From Bdellovibrionales bacterium (GTDB taxonomy: Bacteria; Pseudomonadota; Alphaproteobacteria; UBA9219): a stretch of 64,000 bases of DNA. Shown one piece after another: positions 1 through 8,683 of the stretch. Each line of letters begins with the position of its first letter. Within the stretch, counting starts at the first letter, position 1. The notes under the pieces were generated by a model. That model made no database searches, was not told the DNA's origin, and was given only the letters and a program-made list of their open reading frames with translations. Location: NCBI GenBank assembly GCA_041662785.1, contig JBAZRW010000002.1, positions 1-64,000 of the forward strand, given 5' to 3'. Made by a program: the position numbers and the translations under genes.

Positions 1-218
1 CACTGGAAAAACAAGGTCAAAATACATCGAGGATTGAAGAAGGATCGGCGGAGAAAAATGATCAGCTTTTTGCTCTCAAAATCGTGAATCTACCCACACC
101 TTTTGATCATTATGCCCTAAAGGGGAATATCGCCATAAAAAAACACCGTCATGCCCGCGAAAGCGGGCATCCCGTTTGTTTTTTCTCTACGAGTCACTTC
201 ATTTGCTTTTTGGTATGA
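1..218 (+). CDS. possible 3' end of a gene entering from the left
   Basis: Reading frame 3 is open from the window edge to a TGA at 216-218 and gives about 71 residues. The first 45 or so (containing LFALKIVNLPTPFDHYALK) look protein-like. The last part translates the palindromic repeat at 148-187, so the true gene may have been extended by repeat insertion. The other two + frames close within the first 95 bases. No domain is recognisable and the frame could be fortuitous. Confidence 0.25.
   Translation, partial: LEKQGQNTSRIEEGSAEKNDQLFALKIVNLPTPFDHYALKGNIAIKKHRHARESGHPVCFFSTSHFICFLV
148..187. repeat. short REP-type hairpin with CCCGTTTGTTTT tail
   Basis: A perfect 8-bp stem ATGCCCGC/GCGGGCAT (151-170) closes a GAAA loop and is followed by CCCGTTTGTTTTTT. 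The tail continues through GAGTCACTTCAT (191-202) to TTGGTAT (210-216). The same tail follows hairpins near 28580 and, in reverse, near 15590. It lies at the 3' end of the FkbM fusion gene and may also act as a terminator. Confidence 0.8.
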
Positions 219-226
219 CAGATCGG

Positions 227-1792
227 TTATCTGTTTGGCTCGCTAAGTTGGCGTGAATGGTTCGCTAGGCTAAAGACGTTTTCATTCCTGTAAACAAAGT
301 CCCGATCAAGTGGCGCAATGGTTTTTAGGAAGCTTTGAGAGTTGGCCTCTTTGGGCAACATCCAGTCATGTAGCTCAATGATCAAAAGATCAAATTGGTC
401 GATCCATTGCGTATCTTTTGAAAAAAGTTCACTTTCAAAGCCTTCGATATCAATCTTGATGATAAGGGGCGTTGCGTCCTTGTTTTCGTCCAACAGGCTG
501 GGGACGGAGAGCATCTTGGTTGCCCCTCCCTCGGCCATCTCGGTGCGATAGCCCCACTCGCCGTACTGTGGGTCAATAAGGTTGGCGCTTCCTTTTTCCG
601 AGGCGATGCCCGCATGAATAAAATGAACGTAGGGCGAGCGGCAATTCTTGGCGGCAAGCTCGATATTGTTTTGATCTGGCTCGATGGCGACGATGCGAGC
701 CTTGGGAAACATTTGAGCAAAATAATCGGCAGATAAACCTATGTTGGCACCACAATCGATAATGAGGGGGATTTGGCCCTTTTCTACCATGGCTTGATAG
801 AGGGTGATGATTTCTTTTTCGCGATCCAGAACGAGGCAATAATCCTCAATGTAAAACATTTGCACAAGCGTATTGTAATCCGCCAAAGACCTGACCTTAT
901 AGGCCCTAAAGCGCAAGGCGCGTTTTGAGAACACAACCTGCCGCGCAAACGCAGGCGGCGTGATAAGGACATAATTCCGATGAGGGGAGAGGGATCCTAT
1001 GACAAACCTACCAAGCCACCGGATAAAACGCTCTATCGCTTTTTTGCAGCGGCGCATTGTTCCAGCCTTTTTCACAGCGAATAGAACCATGGCGCCGCAC
1101 CATAGTCCGTGAAGTGCTGCGCGGAGACTTCCAAGACTGGTGTGCCGCATCTTATAAACGTCGGCAATATAGTGTAAAAGAGCACCCTTCAAGGAGCCCT
1201 CACAAGGCCGCACGGCCTGATAGCCTGCGACAAAGCTCCGCGCCATCGCGCAATAGTAACGCCCATGAAGGATAACGGCTTTGAGACCAACGTTAGAGAA
1301 AATACCGAATAAAAGAGAAATGACATCGCGACGCCTGTCTCCACTCAAAAGATCGTCGCGATAGGGCAGTTGCTCCGGTGGATGGGCATCGATAATAAAC
1401 AACTTATCCACTGAGCAGAAAACATTGTGAGGAACAAAATCGCCATGCAACAAATTATTGTGACCATCAGGTGACGTTTGCGCATGAAGGGCGGCCAAGA
1501 CCTTGCCGACACGGCGCATGCCGCCCTCGGTACAGGCGCGGGATCGCAACAGGTCGGAGAGAGAGGGCGGCAGAGAATCAAAATAGCGGTAGGTAATGCT
1601 TGTCGCGGTATGGGACAGCGGCTCCTCAAATTGGCAGCAAGGGGCATCCTTCAGTGCGGCGAATATGGCCTGCGCATGGGTATACAGAGCCTTGACTTGC
1701 TCTTGTGTGTAGGAGGGAAAGGGCTTGCAAATGACCTTTCCTGCTCCCTCATTCATTATTGTGTTTTTTGGCATAACGCTTCTTTGAACCAT
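227..1792 (-). CDS. APH/RIO-like kinase domain fused to FkbM-family methyltransferase
   Basis: 521-residue, two-domain cytosolic protein. Residues 15-240 resemble aminoglycoside/choline-kinase-like phosphotransferases: HGDFVPHNVF at 116-125 gives the catalytic-loop H, D and N, and FIID at 132-135 the metal Asp. A glycine-rich N-lobe is not evident. Residues 300-515 are an FkbM SAM-dependent methyltransferase with DCGANIGLS (346-354), EPD (371-373) and KIDIEGFE (446-453). FkbM enzymes O-methylate sugars or polyketides, and the kinase half would phosphorylate a small molecule or glycan. The ATG at 1792 has AGAGGG seven bases upstream. The gene is divergent from the next kinase-like gene, suggesting a shared substrate. 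The fusion is unusual and its substrate unknown; capsule or LPS sugar is the best guess. Confidence 0.8.
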   Translation of the reverse strand: MVQRSVMPKNTIMNEGAGKVICKPFPSYTQEQVKALYTHAQAIFAALKDAPCCQFEEPLSHTATSITYRYFDSLPPSLSDLLRSRACTEGGMRRVGKVLAALHAQTSPDGHNNLLHGDFVPHNVFCSVDKLFIIDAHPPEQLPYRDDLLSGDRRRDVISLLFGIFSNVGLKAVILHGRYYCAMARSFVAGYQAVRPCEGSLKGALLHYIADVYKMRHTSLGSLRAALHGLWCGAMVLFAVKKAGTMRRCKKAIERFIRWLGRFVIGSLSPHRNYVLITPPAFARQVVFSKRALRFRAYKVRSLADYNTLVQMFYIEDYCLVLDREKEIITLYQAMVEKGQIPLIIDCGANIGLSADYFAQMFPKARIVAIEPDQNNIELAAKNCRSPYVHFIHAGIASEKGSANLIDPQYGEWGYRTEMAEGGATKMLSVPSLLDENKDATPLIIKIDIEGFESELFSKDTQWIDQFDLLIIELHDWMLPKEANSQSFLKTIAPLDRDFVYRNENVFSLANHSRQLSEPNR

Positions 1793-1885
1793 ATTTTTCC
1801 CTCTTTGGGAATCTTAAAATAAAGACGGGCATTAAGGCTGGTTATTTTTAAGGCACTTTGCTAAAAAGGAGTCGCTAATAATTCG

Positions 1886-3019
1886 GTGAAAGTCAGAAAA
1901 CCTATGCAAACGCGAGAATTAATCGCCAAGCTTGTGGGTGTCCATCACGCGACACTTTTGTCGGATATCGTGGCCGCGCCTTTTGGCGATATCGACCTTT
2001 ATGTGCCGCCTGATTTCTTTCCCCAAGCGATAAAATGTGTTGAGGATGAGGGCTATACCATAACGCACAAAGACCCCTGTAGTGCCGTTTACTCGCGTTT
2101 TGAAAATGGCACGATGTACATGGTTGATCTTCTTTGCGACTTTAATGTCTACGCAAGGGCAGGGCCCAGCCTCCGCCTCTCACCTAAGGGCAGCGCGTCT
2201 TTGGTTCAGTCGGTTGTGTTGAATAGCTGTTTTAAGGGTCTTTGCCTTAATAGACGGGCTAAGATTCCCTTTATACAAACGCATTGGGCCGAGTTTAAGT
2301 CGTTTCTTATGGATGGCGATAATTTTGAAAGCCATCAAGTTTTGAGTGCTGGCTCTAAGAATGAAACGGCCAAGGGCTTTTTTAACCACATGGCCAGAGC
2401 GTCATTTTGCAAGCGCCTGATCGCAAGCCTTCGCTACCGCTGGAGCGTTCTGGGGACAGGCGTTTCTTTGGCGTTTATTGGCCCCGATGGTTCTGGAAAA
2501 TCCTTTATTATCGATAAACTACGTCCCATCGGGCCGACCTCTTTTGTTTACATGGGGGATTGGTTCTTTGCCTTCCAGCGCCTCTATACACTCCTGTTAA
2601 AAATACCCTCGCCATGGAATCGTTTTCTTTATGGCATTTATTTTATCGAAAACCTTATCCGTTACGGCAAGGTTCTGCTCCTGCGGTTTCTGGGACATAT
2701 AGTCCTGATTGACCGGTTTCCGGGCACAAACAGGAACGTCATTCACAAAGGTCTTTTGCAAAAGATCAACAAAGCCGTTTTTGCTTTCTTTCCAAAACCC
2801 GACTTGTTGGTTTTGTTAGAGGCTTCGCCGGACGTTGTTTATAAAAGAAAGCAGGAGCTTTCGGTTCAAGAAATTGCTCAAATCCAAGAGGCGCTTCGGG
2901 TGATGCTGAAGGGCGAACGGCATGTTGTCTTAAACACCGAGGCCCTTGATGAAACGCTGAACAGCCTTCTTGCGGCAGCCTATGCCTGTCGTGACGTCAA
3001 AAAGAAGAAAAGCGTCTAG
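1886..3019 (+). CDS. nucleotidyltransferase-like / thymidylate-kinase-like fusion protein
   Basis: 377 residues. The N-terminal part has GDIDLYV (34-40), the metal-site signature of nucleotidyltransferase-fold proteins. Residues 193-370 form a P-loop kinase with GPDGSGKS (199-206) and DRFPG from 276, resembling thymidylate kinases, but it is far longer than a real Tmk. Such NTase-kinase fusions occur near surface polysaccharide genes (family knowledge); a role in sugar or lipid phosphorylation is inference. A GTG at 1886 has AAGGAG about 14 bases upstream; an ATG at 1904 is the alternative start. It is divergent from the kinase/FkbM fusion with a 93-base shared upstream region. Confidence 0.75.
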   Translation: MKVRKPMQTRELIAKLVGVHHATLLSDIVAAPFGDIDLYVPPDFFPQAIKCVEDEGYTITHKDPCSAVYSRFENGTMYMVDLLCDFNVYARAGPSLRLSPKGSASLVQSVVLNSCFKGLCLNRRAKIPFIQTHWAEFKSFLMDGDNFESHQVLSAGSKNETAKGFFNHMARASFCKRLIASLRYRWSVLGTGVSLAFIGPDGSGKSFIIDKLRPIGPTSFVYMGDWFFAFQRLYTLLLKIPSPWNRFLYGIYFIENLIRYGKVLLLRFLGHIVLIDRFPGTNRNVIHKGLLQKINKAVFAFFPKPDLLVLLEASPDVVYKRKQELSVQEIAQIQEALRVMLKGERHVVLNTEALDETLNSLLAAAYACRDVKKKKSV

Positions 3020-3039
3020 GGGGGGGCATTTCTGGGCGT

Positions 3040-3543
3040 TTATTCCGCTCTATTTCTGGTTTCTATGGATTGGCCTAGATCAAGAAGGACAGACTTGAGT
3101 TCGGGGTCTTCAATATCTTTTGTTTTATCGCGTAGCGCCGCCTGCTGGCTGGACGAGAGCGCAGGAATCTCGGCAGGAAGGGCGGCGGCGGGCAAAGCGG
3201 TATCGTAGCGCCCTTGTAATGCAATTTTCTCAATCGCCGGATAGCCAAAGAATCCGTTGATGCGTGCCAGCATGGTTTCGGTAAGGAAGGAGAACTCCAT
3301 GGCAAGGCCGTGGGGGAGGGCGATGGTCAGGATGCCGCCTGTTCTGTTCCCACTCGCCCATTTGTCCCCCTCTTTTTTTCCATGGGGAAAGACAATTTTG
3401 ACGGGCGTTGTCACTTTGGCGTATTCTTCCCCGACGATCTCTCCCCAGTGATTCAAAAGGGTGGCGTAAAGCGCCCAGTCTTTGCCCATCGCCGTACGGG
3501 CGATTGAGTTGATGGTTGAGGCGATGGTTTGGGGTAAGCGCAT
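3040..3543 (-). CDS. dciA: DciA family protein (DUF721), replicative helicase loading
   Basis: 167 residues. The N-terminal part (SIARTAMGKDWALYATLLNH, WGEIVG) fits the DUF721/DciA fold, which loads the replicative helicase DnaB in bacteria lacking DnaC. The C-terminal tail is low in conservation, as usual for the family. In alphaproteobacteria a DUF721 gene commonly lies divergent from mutY, as here. Its 5' end lies 23 bases from the preferred mutY start on the other strand, so both genes share a very short promoter region. Confidence 0.8.
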   Translation of the reverse strand: MRLPQTIASTINSIARTAMGKDWALYATLLNHWGEIVGEEYAKVTTPVKIVFPHGKKEGDKWASGNRTGGILTIALPHGLAMEFSFLTETMLARINGFFGYPAIEKIALQGRYDTALPAAALPAEIPALSSSQQAALRDKTKDIEDPELKSVLLDLGQSIETRNRAE

Positions 3544-3566
3544 GGGAAGGCAGTTTGGCTGAAAAA

Positions 3567-4637
3567 ATGGATCAAGACAATCCTGTAAAAGCAGGCAAGA
3601 AGCCTTCAGCGGCTAAGCTTTTGGCGTGGTATGACAAAAATCGTCGTGTCTTGCCATGGCGGGCCTTGGCGGGGGAGGAGGCTAATCCCTACCACGTTTG
3701 GTTGTCAGAGATTATGTTGCAGCAGACAACCGTTGTGACCGTTGCTCCCTATTTTAACAAATTTATCAAGCGTTGGCCAAGTGTGCAGTCTTTGGCAAGG
3801 GCTCATTTGGACAGTGTTTTGCAAATGTGGGCGGGCCTTGGTTATTACCGCCGCGCCCGTACGTTGCATGAAACCGCGCGAGCCCTTGCTCGTGATTATG
3901 ATGGTGTTTTTCCGCATGATGAGGAAGGCCTAAAGGCGTTGGCTGGTGTTGGCGATTATACCGCTGCCGCGATCCGCGCTATTGCCTTTGGGCAAAAAGC
4001 CAATGTTGTGGACGGCAATGTCGAGCGGGTGATGGCGCGGTTCTTTGCTGTCGATGAGCCATTGCCTCATGCCAAAAAGACCCTTAAGGCGTTAGCGGCC
4101 GGTTGTTTACCGCGAGGGCGTTTTGGCGATTATGCACAAGGTCTGATGGATTTGGGCGCTATGATATGCACACCGCGCTCGCCGCGTTGCGATCTTTGTC
4201 CGTGGGCGAGTGGTTGTCTGGCAAGGCAAAAGGGCTGCGCCGAACAGCTTCCCAAGCGTGCAAAAAGTGTCAAAAAACCGCAAAAAAAGGCTTTTGCCTT
4301 CGTTCTTTTTGACAAGAAAGGCCGCGTTTTTCTGCAAAAAAGACCAGAAAAGGGGCTTTTAGCGTGCATGATGGGCGTGCCGACGACGCCACTTCAGGCA
4401 AGCAAGCCCCTTTCATGGAAAGAGGCGCTGGCTTATGCTCCTGTTCTAGAGGAATGGAAGCCTTTAAAAAGAGGCGTTCACCATACCTTTACACATTTTG
4501 AGCTTGAATTGTCTGTTGTTGTAGCCACAACGGCTTGTTCTGTTCCTGAAGGTGTTTGGGTTGATCCAGAAAGGTTGTCTGCGCAGGCCTTGCCTAGTGT
4601 CATGCAGAAGGTTCTAAAAGTTGCACTTCAGTCTTAA
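3567..4637 (+). CDS. mutY: A/G-specific adenine DNA glycosylase
   Basis: About 356 residues. MutY removes adenine mispaired with 8-oxoguanine or guanine in DNA. Visible are the catalytic-Glu stretch SEIMLQQT, the helix-hairpin-helix/Gly-rich region ending LAGVGDYTAAAI, the catalytic Asp in VDGNVERVMAR, a [4Fe-4S] site C-X6-C-X2-C-X5-C (CTPRSPRCDLCPWASGC) and a C-terminal NUDIX-like 8-oxoG recognition domain. The frame stays open up to 3516, but that start would overlap the divergent dciA; the ATG at 3567 gives a normal N-terminus (LLAWYDKNRRVLPWR follows). Confidence 0.95.
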   Translation: MDQDNPVKAGKKPSAAKLLAWYDKNRRVLPWRALAGEEANPYHVWLSEIMLQQTTVVTVAPYFNKFIKRWPSVQSLARAHLDSVLQMWAGLGYYRRARTLHETARALARDYDGVFPHDEEGLKALAGVGDYTAAAIRAIAFGQKANVVDGNVERVMARFFAVDEPLPHAKKTLKALAAGCLPRGRFGDYAQGLMDLGAMICTPRSPRCDLCPWASGCLARQKGCAEQLPKRAKSVKKPQKKAFAFVLFDKKGRVFLQKRPEKGLLACMMGVPTTPLQASKPLSWKEALAYAPVLEEWKPLKRGVHHTFTHFELELSVVVATTACSVPEGVWVDPERLSAQALPSVMQKVLKVALQS

Positions 4638-4647
4638 GAGGGTTTTT

Positions 4648-5451
4648 ATGAAACGGGTTAGCTTTTTATTGATCGTTATGATGTTCCTGCCCCTTTCACA
4701 CAAGGTTATGGCACAGGAGTTTGCCAAGCCCAGTTTTGATAACATTGTCAAAACCCTTATTCGAGCGGGTGCCGTTGATATTTATCAGGATGATGTTATC
4801 GATCTTTATGCTCGCGTCATGCATTGTCCTTGGTATGTTGAATCCTATCATGACGATTTTTCTTGGGAGAAGAAGCGGCAAGAAATGCGCGAAGAGATTC
4901 GTCAAAACATATCGACCTACCCGATTAGTTATGCCTATGAAACAGCGGTCAAGCTGGGACGGTATAATTTTGAAGAGCGTCTTTATCCTTTTATAGGTGA
5001 GGATAATAAGGAAATTAACGTCAATGCTTTTTCCATGATTGTTCAAGATAAGAGTTTTTGTGCCGGACCAAAAAACTTCTGGTTGCCCTCTATTTATAGG
5101 CTTTTATTAAATAAGCCTGTCAAAATGGCTGGTCTTTACCTGAGCGAAGAAGACGGGCGCGCTTTGCTTCAGCGCATGGATGCAGCGGGAAACCCAACGC
5201 ATGTTCTCTTTCTTCGCGTTAATGTTCGGGTTGTTTTTGTGGCTTTTTTGGCTAGACCAAGCGATTTTTCCAAAAGCCGAGCAGTACTAACGAGAAAAAA
5301 CGATCTTGCTGGGAACGCCGTCGTTTTGCAAAACATAAAAAGTGGATCCGTCCAGTTGGATAGCCGTTTGGAATCCATCGAATATTTTGAGGATGAAGCA
5401 CACACCAAGCCGATTTATACCTATCGACCCACAACCTTTTCTGCATATTAA
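4648..5451 (+). CDS. exported protein of unknown function
   Basis: 267 residues from the ATG at 4648, which has AAGAGG five bases upstream. The N-terminus is a clear Sec signal peptide (MKRVSFLLIVMMFLPLSH, then VMAQEF with likely cleavage after Ala). The mature part has two Cys (in MHCPWY and FCAGPKN), many aromatic residues and no membrane segment, so a soluble periplasmic protein is likely. I do not recognise the family. It starts just after mutY with no room for a promoter and may be co-transcribed. Confidence 0.7.
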   Translation: MKRVSFLLIVMMFLPLSHKVMAQEFAKPSFDNIVKTLIRAGAVDIYQDDVIDLYARVMHCPWYVESYHDDFSWEKKRQEMREEIRQNISTYPISYAYETAVKLGRYNFEERLYPFIGEDNKEINVNAFSMIVQDKSFCAGPKNFWLPSIYRLLLNKPVKMAGLYLSEEDGRALLQRMDAAGNPTHVLFLRVNVRVVFVAFLARPSDFSKSRAVLTRKNDLAGNAVVLQNIKSGSVQLDSRLESIEYFEDEAHTKPIYTYRPTTFSAY

Positions 5452-5460
5452 AGGGCGAGG

Positions 5461-6612
5461 TTAAAGGCTGATGGTGGTTACTTTATGGCTCCGAATGGTG
5501 AGAGCCAGCTTGCCGCGTTTCAAGGCCAGCGCCGTTTCTCCGTAAACCGTGTGTCGCCAGCCTTGCAGGGTTTTGATGTTTGGCTCTTCTTCGCTGGCGA
5601 GGCGCTCCAGATCATCCGTTGAAGCGATAAGCTTGGCGGCGACTCCGGCTTCGTCGCTGATGCCGCGCAGCAAAACCTTAAGAAGCTCCAGAATCGCGGA
5701 TGCGCCATTGGGCATGCCCCGTTTCTTTTCGGCGTGTGGGCAGTCTTCAAGGGGCAGGGCGTTCGCGTGGGCGATCGCTTTAAGAATGGCCGCGCCATAG
5801 CGTCCTTCGGCAAGGCCGTTTGGCAAGCCGCGCAGCCGTGCCAGCGCGGCGGGCGTTTCCGGCGCGTGCGTCGCGATGTCCACGACTTGTTCGTCTTTTA
5901 AAATGCGGGAGCGGGGTAGATTAGCGCTTTGGGCTTCTTGCTCGCGCCATGCCGCAACCTCACGCAGGACGGCAAGCTTTCTGGGTTTATCCAGACGAGA
6001 CTTCAAGCGTTTCCAAGCGTCTTGAGGTTTGACGGTATAGGTGGAGGGATCATTGAGGATGGCCATTTCCTCGCGCACCCAATCGCTGCGTTTGCTGGCT
6101 GTAAGCATAGCCGCCAGCTTTTCATAGACGATGCGCAGGTGCGTCACATCGCCCAACGCATAGACGATCTGTTTGTCCGAAAGGGGGCGTTGTGCCCAGT
6201 CCGTAAAGCGACTGGATTTATCGACTTTGGCATCGGCAAGAGTGGCCGCCAGCGTTTCATAGCTGATAGAATCGCCAAAGCCGCACACCATCGCGGCGAC
6301 TTGCGTATCAAAAATCGGGGTTGGGACGCGCCCCGTTGCCTGCACAAAGATTTCGATATCTTGCCGCGCGGCATGAAAGACCTTCAGGATAGACGGATCG
6401 TCCAAAAGATCATAAAGGGGCTTGAGGTCGATGCCTTCCGCCAAGGGATCAATGGCAGCCGTTTTGTCCGCCCCCCCGCTTAGCTGCACAAGGCATAGTT
6501 TGGAGTAATAGGTGCGCTCGCGCATAAACTCGGTGTCGATGGTGACATAGGGGCAGCCCGACAAAGAGGCGCAAAATGAAGCCAACGCTTCAGTCGTTGT
6601 GATAAGGCTCAT
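5461..6612 (-). CDS. rnd: ribonuclease D
   Basis: 383 residues, normal length. This 3'-5' exoribonuclease matures tRNA and other stable RNA 3' ends. The DEDDy catalytic set is complete: D26 and E28 in VTIDTEF, D85 in HAARQDIEIF, and Y151-x3-D155 in YALGDV. An HRDC domain (about 210-290) and a second helical domain follow, as in E. coli RNase D. It is convergent with the preceding exported protein, with a 9-base gap. Confidence 0.95.
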   Translation of the reverse strand: MSLITTTEALASFCASLSGCPYVTIDTEFMRERTYYSKLCLVQLSGGADKTAAIDPLAEGIDLKPLYDLLDDPSILKVFHAARQDIEIFVQATGRVPTPIFDTQVAAMVCGFGDSISYETLAATLADAKVDKSSRFTDWAQRPLSDKQIVYALGDVTHLRIVYEKLAAMLTASKRSDWVREEMAILNDPSTYTVKPQDAWKRLKSRLDKPRKLAVLREVAAWREQEAQSANLPRSRILKDEQVVDIATHAPETPAALARLRGLPNGLAEGRYGAAILKAIAHANALPLEDCPHAEKKRGMPNGASAILELLKVLLRGISDEAGVAAKLIASTDDLERLASEEEPNIKTLQGWRHTVYGETALALKRGKLALTIRSHKVTTISL

Positions 6613-6631
6613 GCTCTCTGTCTTAATCTAT

Positions 6632-8443
6632 TCACATCGTGGGGGCAAGAGGCACGGCTGCCGCTGCCGCCGTACGAATCGGCGCTGTTGGATTCGCGAG
6701 GTGAGCCTTCGTGGCCTCAATCATGGACGGAGTCGATGCGGCCTTGGCTTCCGCAAATTCTTGCGGATACAGTTTTTCCGCCAAGGACAGGAATTTCTTG
6801 ACCATTGCATCTTTTTGATCAGCGAGCATTAACTCGCCGATGCCTTTTGATACATCCTTTTCAACACCATTTTGACCCGTCAGAAGATTGATGCCCGCAT
6901 CGCGGGTTAACCGCGCACCATCCTTTGAGTCAAGAAGACCGTATTGCCCCGCGCGGTTGACGCCTTCAAAGTCTATCATCGCCCCCTGTTTGTGTGCCAA
7001 AGGATCTTGAACTTCGTTCATCAGCACATACGACATTTCCTTGCATATATGCACTATGGATTTCTGGTTGCCGGAATGAAAGGCAGCAACGGCTTCGCGC
7101 TGCATCGCGGCGGGGAGCTTGTTGAAAACATCTTGCGACAGTATTTCTTGAAGCACCACGGGAACAGGCAGGTGCAAGATTTTCGCATGCTCTGCCGTCA
7201 GATGGACTGGATCGACAGGCGCTGTTTGGGGTGTGGCGTCCGCTACGATGGTTGCCGTTGGGGGTTGAGCAGCGATATCGTGCGTTTGGCTCATATCAAG
7301 GAATGTCTCGGCATCCGAGCATACGGCATGCGCATCCGGCAAGGGGGCAGATGCTTCCGGAACAACAGGCGGAACCACGATAGAAGGGGTTGAAACGGTT
7401 GTCAGGCCTTGGGTCGCGTCCTTAAAGGTTGCCACAACGGGTTTAACGGCGTCAAGGATGACAGGGTTATGGAGGAGGGCGCTAACGGCATGGAAGCCTT
7501 CACGCACAGCGCCACCAATAAAGCCGCCAACCGCGCCCCACGCTGTGCCTTTAAGGGCGGCGTTCATGACCCAATGACCCGTCTTTTCTTTTTTGCTGAA
7601 AGCTTCGCGGGCAACGCTGCTTGCCGCCCCGACGATAGCACTGACGCCCATCAATGTCGCTGCGCCTGTAAGGGTAGCAGGGGCTGTCATAGCGGCGGCA
7701 GCGCTGCTGAAGCTCATCAAAATGACCGAACGCGTTACAAAGCCCGTAGCCATACCAGCGGCAAGAGACGTTTTATTGGTCTTGATGGATTCCCAAACAT
7801 TTCTTGCGATTAGCTTTTTGTTTGTCAAAACAAAGGTAGCGGCTTGACGAAGAAGAGCGGGCGTTTTTTGAGCCAAAATTACAGCGGACTTAAAATGCGC
7901 TTTGGCTGCGGTCGCTTTATGAGCGACAGCTTGATCCAATACAGACAGCCCCATTACAATCGGCATAACAAATGTTTTTGCGGCGTTAGCTTTGTTCTTG
8001 AGGGCTTGCCCCCATAGAGCTTTTTGAGTGCGAAGAGAACGTGCCCAATCAGAGGCAGACTCTAGCGCGTCCTGTATTGTGTCGTTGGTGGCTGTATAAA
8101 GTGAAACACTAACCATCATTTTTTTGAACCATGACGGTGCGCTTTTTCGTTGGGTTTTAGGGGGAGGGGCTTCCCCGATCTTTATTTCAAGCTCTCTGAC
8201 GCGTTGGGAATATTTTTCGCCGACCATGCGGACGCGCTCAAGTATCTCGGCACGACGTAGTGTCATGCGCTTGGCAACTTTTTTCAGACGGCCTTTTTGT
8301 TGTTCTATGCCCTCAATCGCTCTGCGTGTTAGGGCGTGCCTGCGTACGCGGCGCTGCTCCGCTTGTTTTTGGTAGGGGGTCGGAGCATCCTCTTGTGGGA
8401 TAGCGATGTTGCCAAAATAATCAGGGGTGGCGGTGTCTGTCAT
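6632..8443 (-). CDS. alanine-rich coiled-coil / membrane-associated protein, unknown
   Basis: 603 residues, family not recognised. Order: a short acidic start; a strongly basic helical stretch (about 25-95, many R/K/E, probable coiled coil); an Ala/Lys region; then a hydrophobic, small-residue stretch around 230-300 (AAAAMTAPATLTGAATLMG and GGFIGGAVREG) resembling a membrane-inserting glycine-zipper segment; a Pro/Ala-rich linker (about 345-420); and a helical C-terminal domain. No signal peptide is seen. The layout recalls pore-forming or translocated proteins, but that is only an impression. It lies 19 bases upstream of rnd. Confidence 0.6.
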   Translation of the reverse strand: MTDTATPDYFGNIAIPQEDAPTPYQKQAEQRRVRRHALTRRAIEGIEQQKGRLKKVAKRMTLRRAEILERVRMVGEKYSQRVRELEIKIGEAPPPKTQRKSAPSWFKKMMVSVSLYTATNDTIQDALESASDWARSLRTQKALWGQALKNKANAAKTFVMPIVMGLSVLDQAVAHKATAAKAHFKSAVILAQKTPALLRQAATFVLTNKKLIARNVWESIKTNKTSLAAGMATGFVTRSVILMSFSSAAAAMTAPATLTGAATLMGVSAIVGAASSVAREAFSKKEKTGHWVMNAALKGTAWGAVGGFIGGAVREGFHAVSALLHNPVILDAVKPVVATFKDATQGLTTVSTPSIVVPPVVPEASAPLPDAHAVCSDAETFLDMSQTHDIAAQPPTATIVADATPQTAPVDPVHLTAEHAKILHLPVPVVLQEILSQDVFNKLPAAMQREAVAAFHSGNQKSIVHICKEMSYVLMNEVQDPLAHKQGAMIDFEGVNRAGQYGLLDSKDGARLTRDAGINLLTGQNGVEKDVSKGIGELMLADQKDAMVKKFLSLAEKLYPQEFAEAKAASTPSMIEATKAHLANPTAPIRTAAAAAVPLAPTM

Positions 8444-8568
8444 AATGGGTGGCCTCTTATAAAAATGGATTGGCGAGCCTTCATCGTTTTATAGCACGAA
8501 AACAGCGGGGAATTCAAACAATCCCAATAGTTTCATGGGGGCTCGAACTCATGTTAGCAAAAGCTCTG

Positions 8569-8605
8569 AAATCACTCTCCCGCAAGGGGAGGGTGATTTT
8601 TACAG
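8569..8605. terminator. hairpin followed by T-run
   Basis: AATCACTCTCCC and GGGAGGGTGATT form a near-perfect 12-bp stem with a GCAAG loop, followed by TTTT on the + strand. No + strand gene ends here, so its role is unclear. It lies between the divergent 603-residue gene start and the lipoprotein terminator. Confidence 0.35.
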
Positions 8606-8627
8606 GCATTGCGTGGCCGTCTTTAGA

Positions 8628-8660
8628 AAAAAAAGAGGCGGGCGTTTGACAGCCCGCCTC
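8628..8660 (-). terminator. rho-independent terminator of the lipoprotein gene
   Basis: On the - strand GAGGCGGGC and GCCCGCCTC (8660-8652 and 8643-8635) form a perfect 9-bp GC-rich stem with an 8-base loop, followed directly by a run of eight T. It lies 24 bases past the lipoprotein stop codon. Confidence 0.85.
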
Positions 8661-8683
8661 CTTGTTAACCTAGTCGCGCCCTA

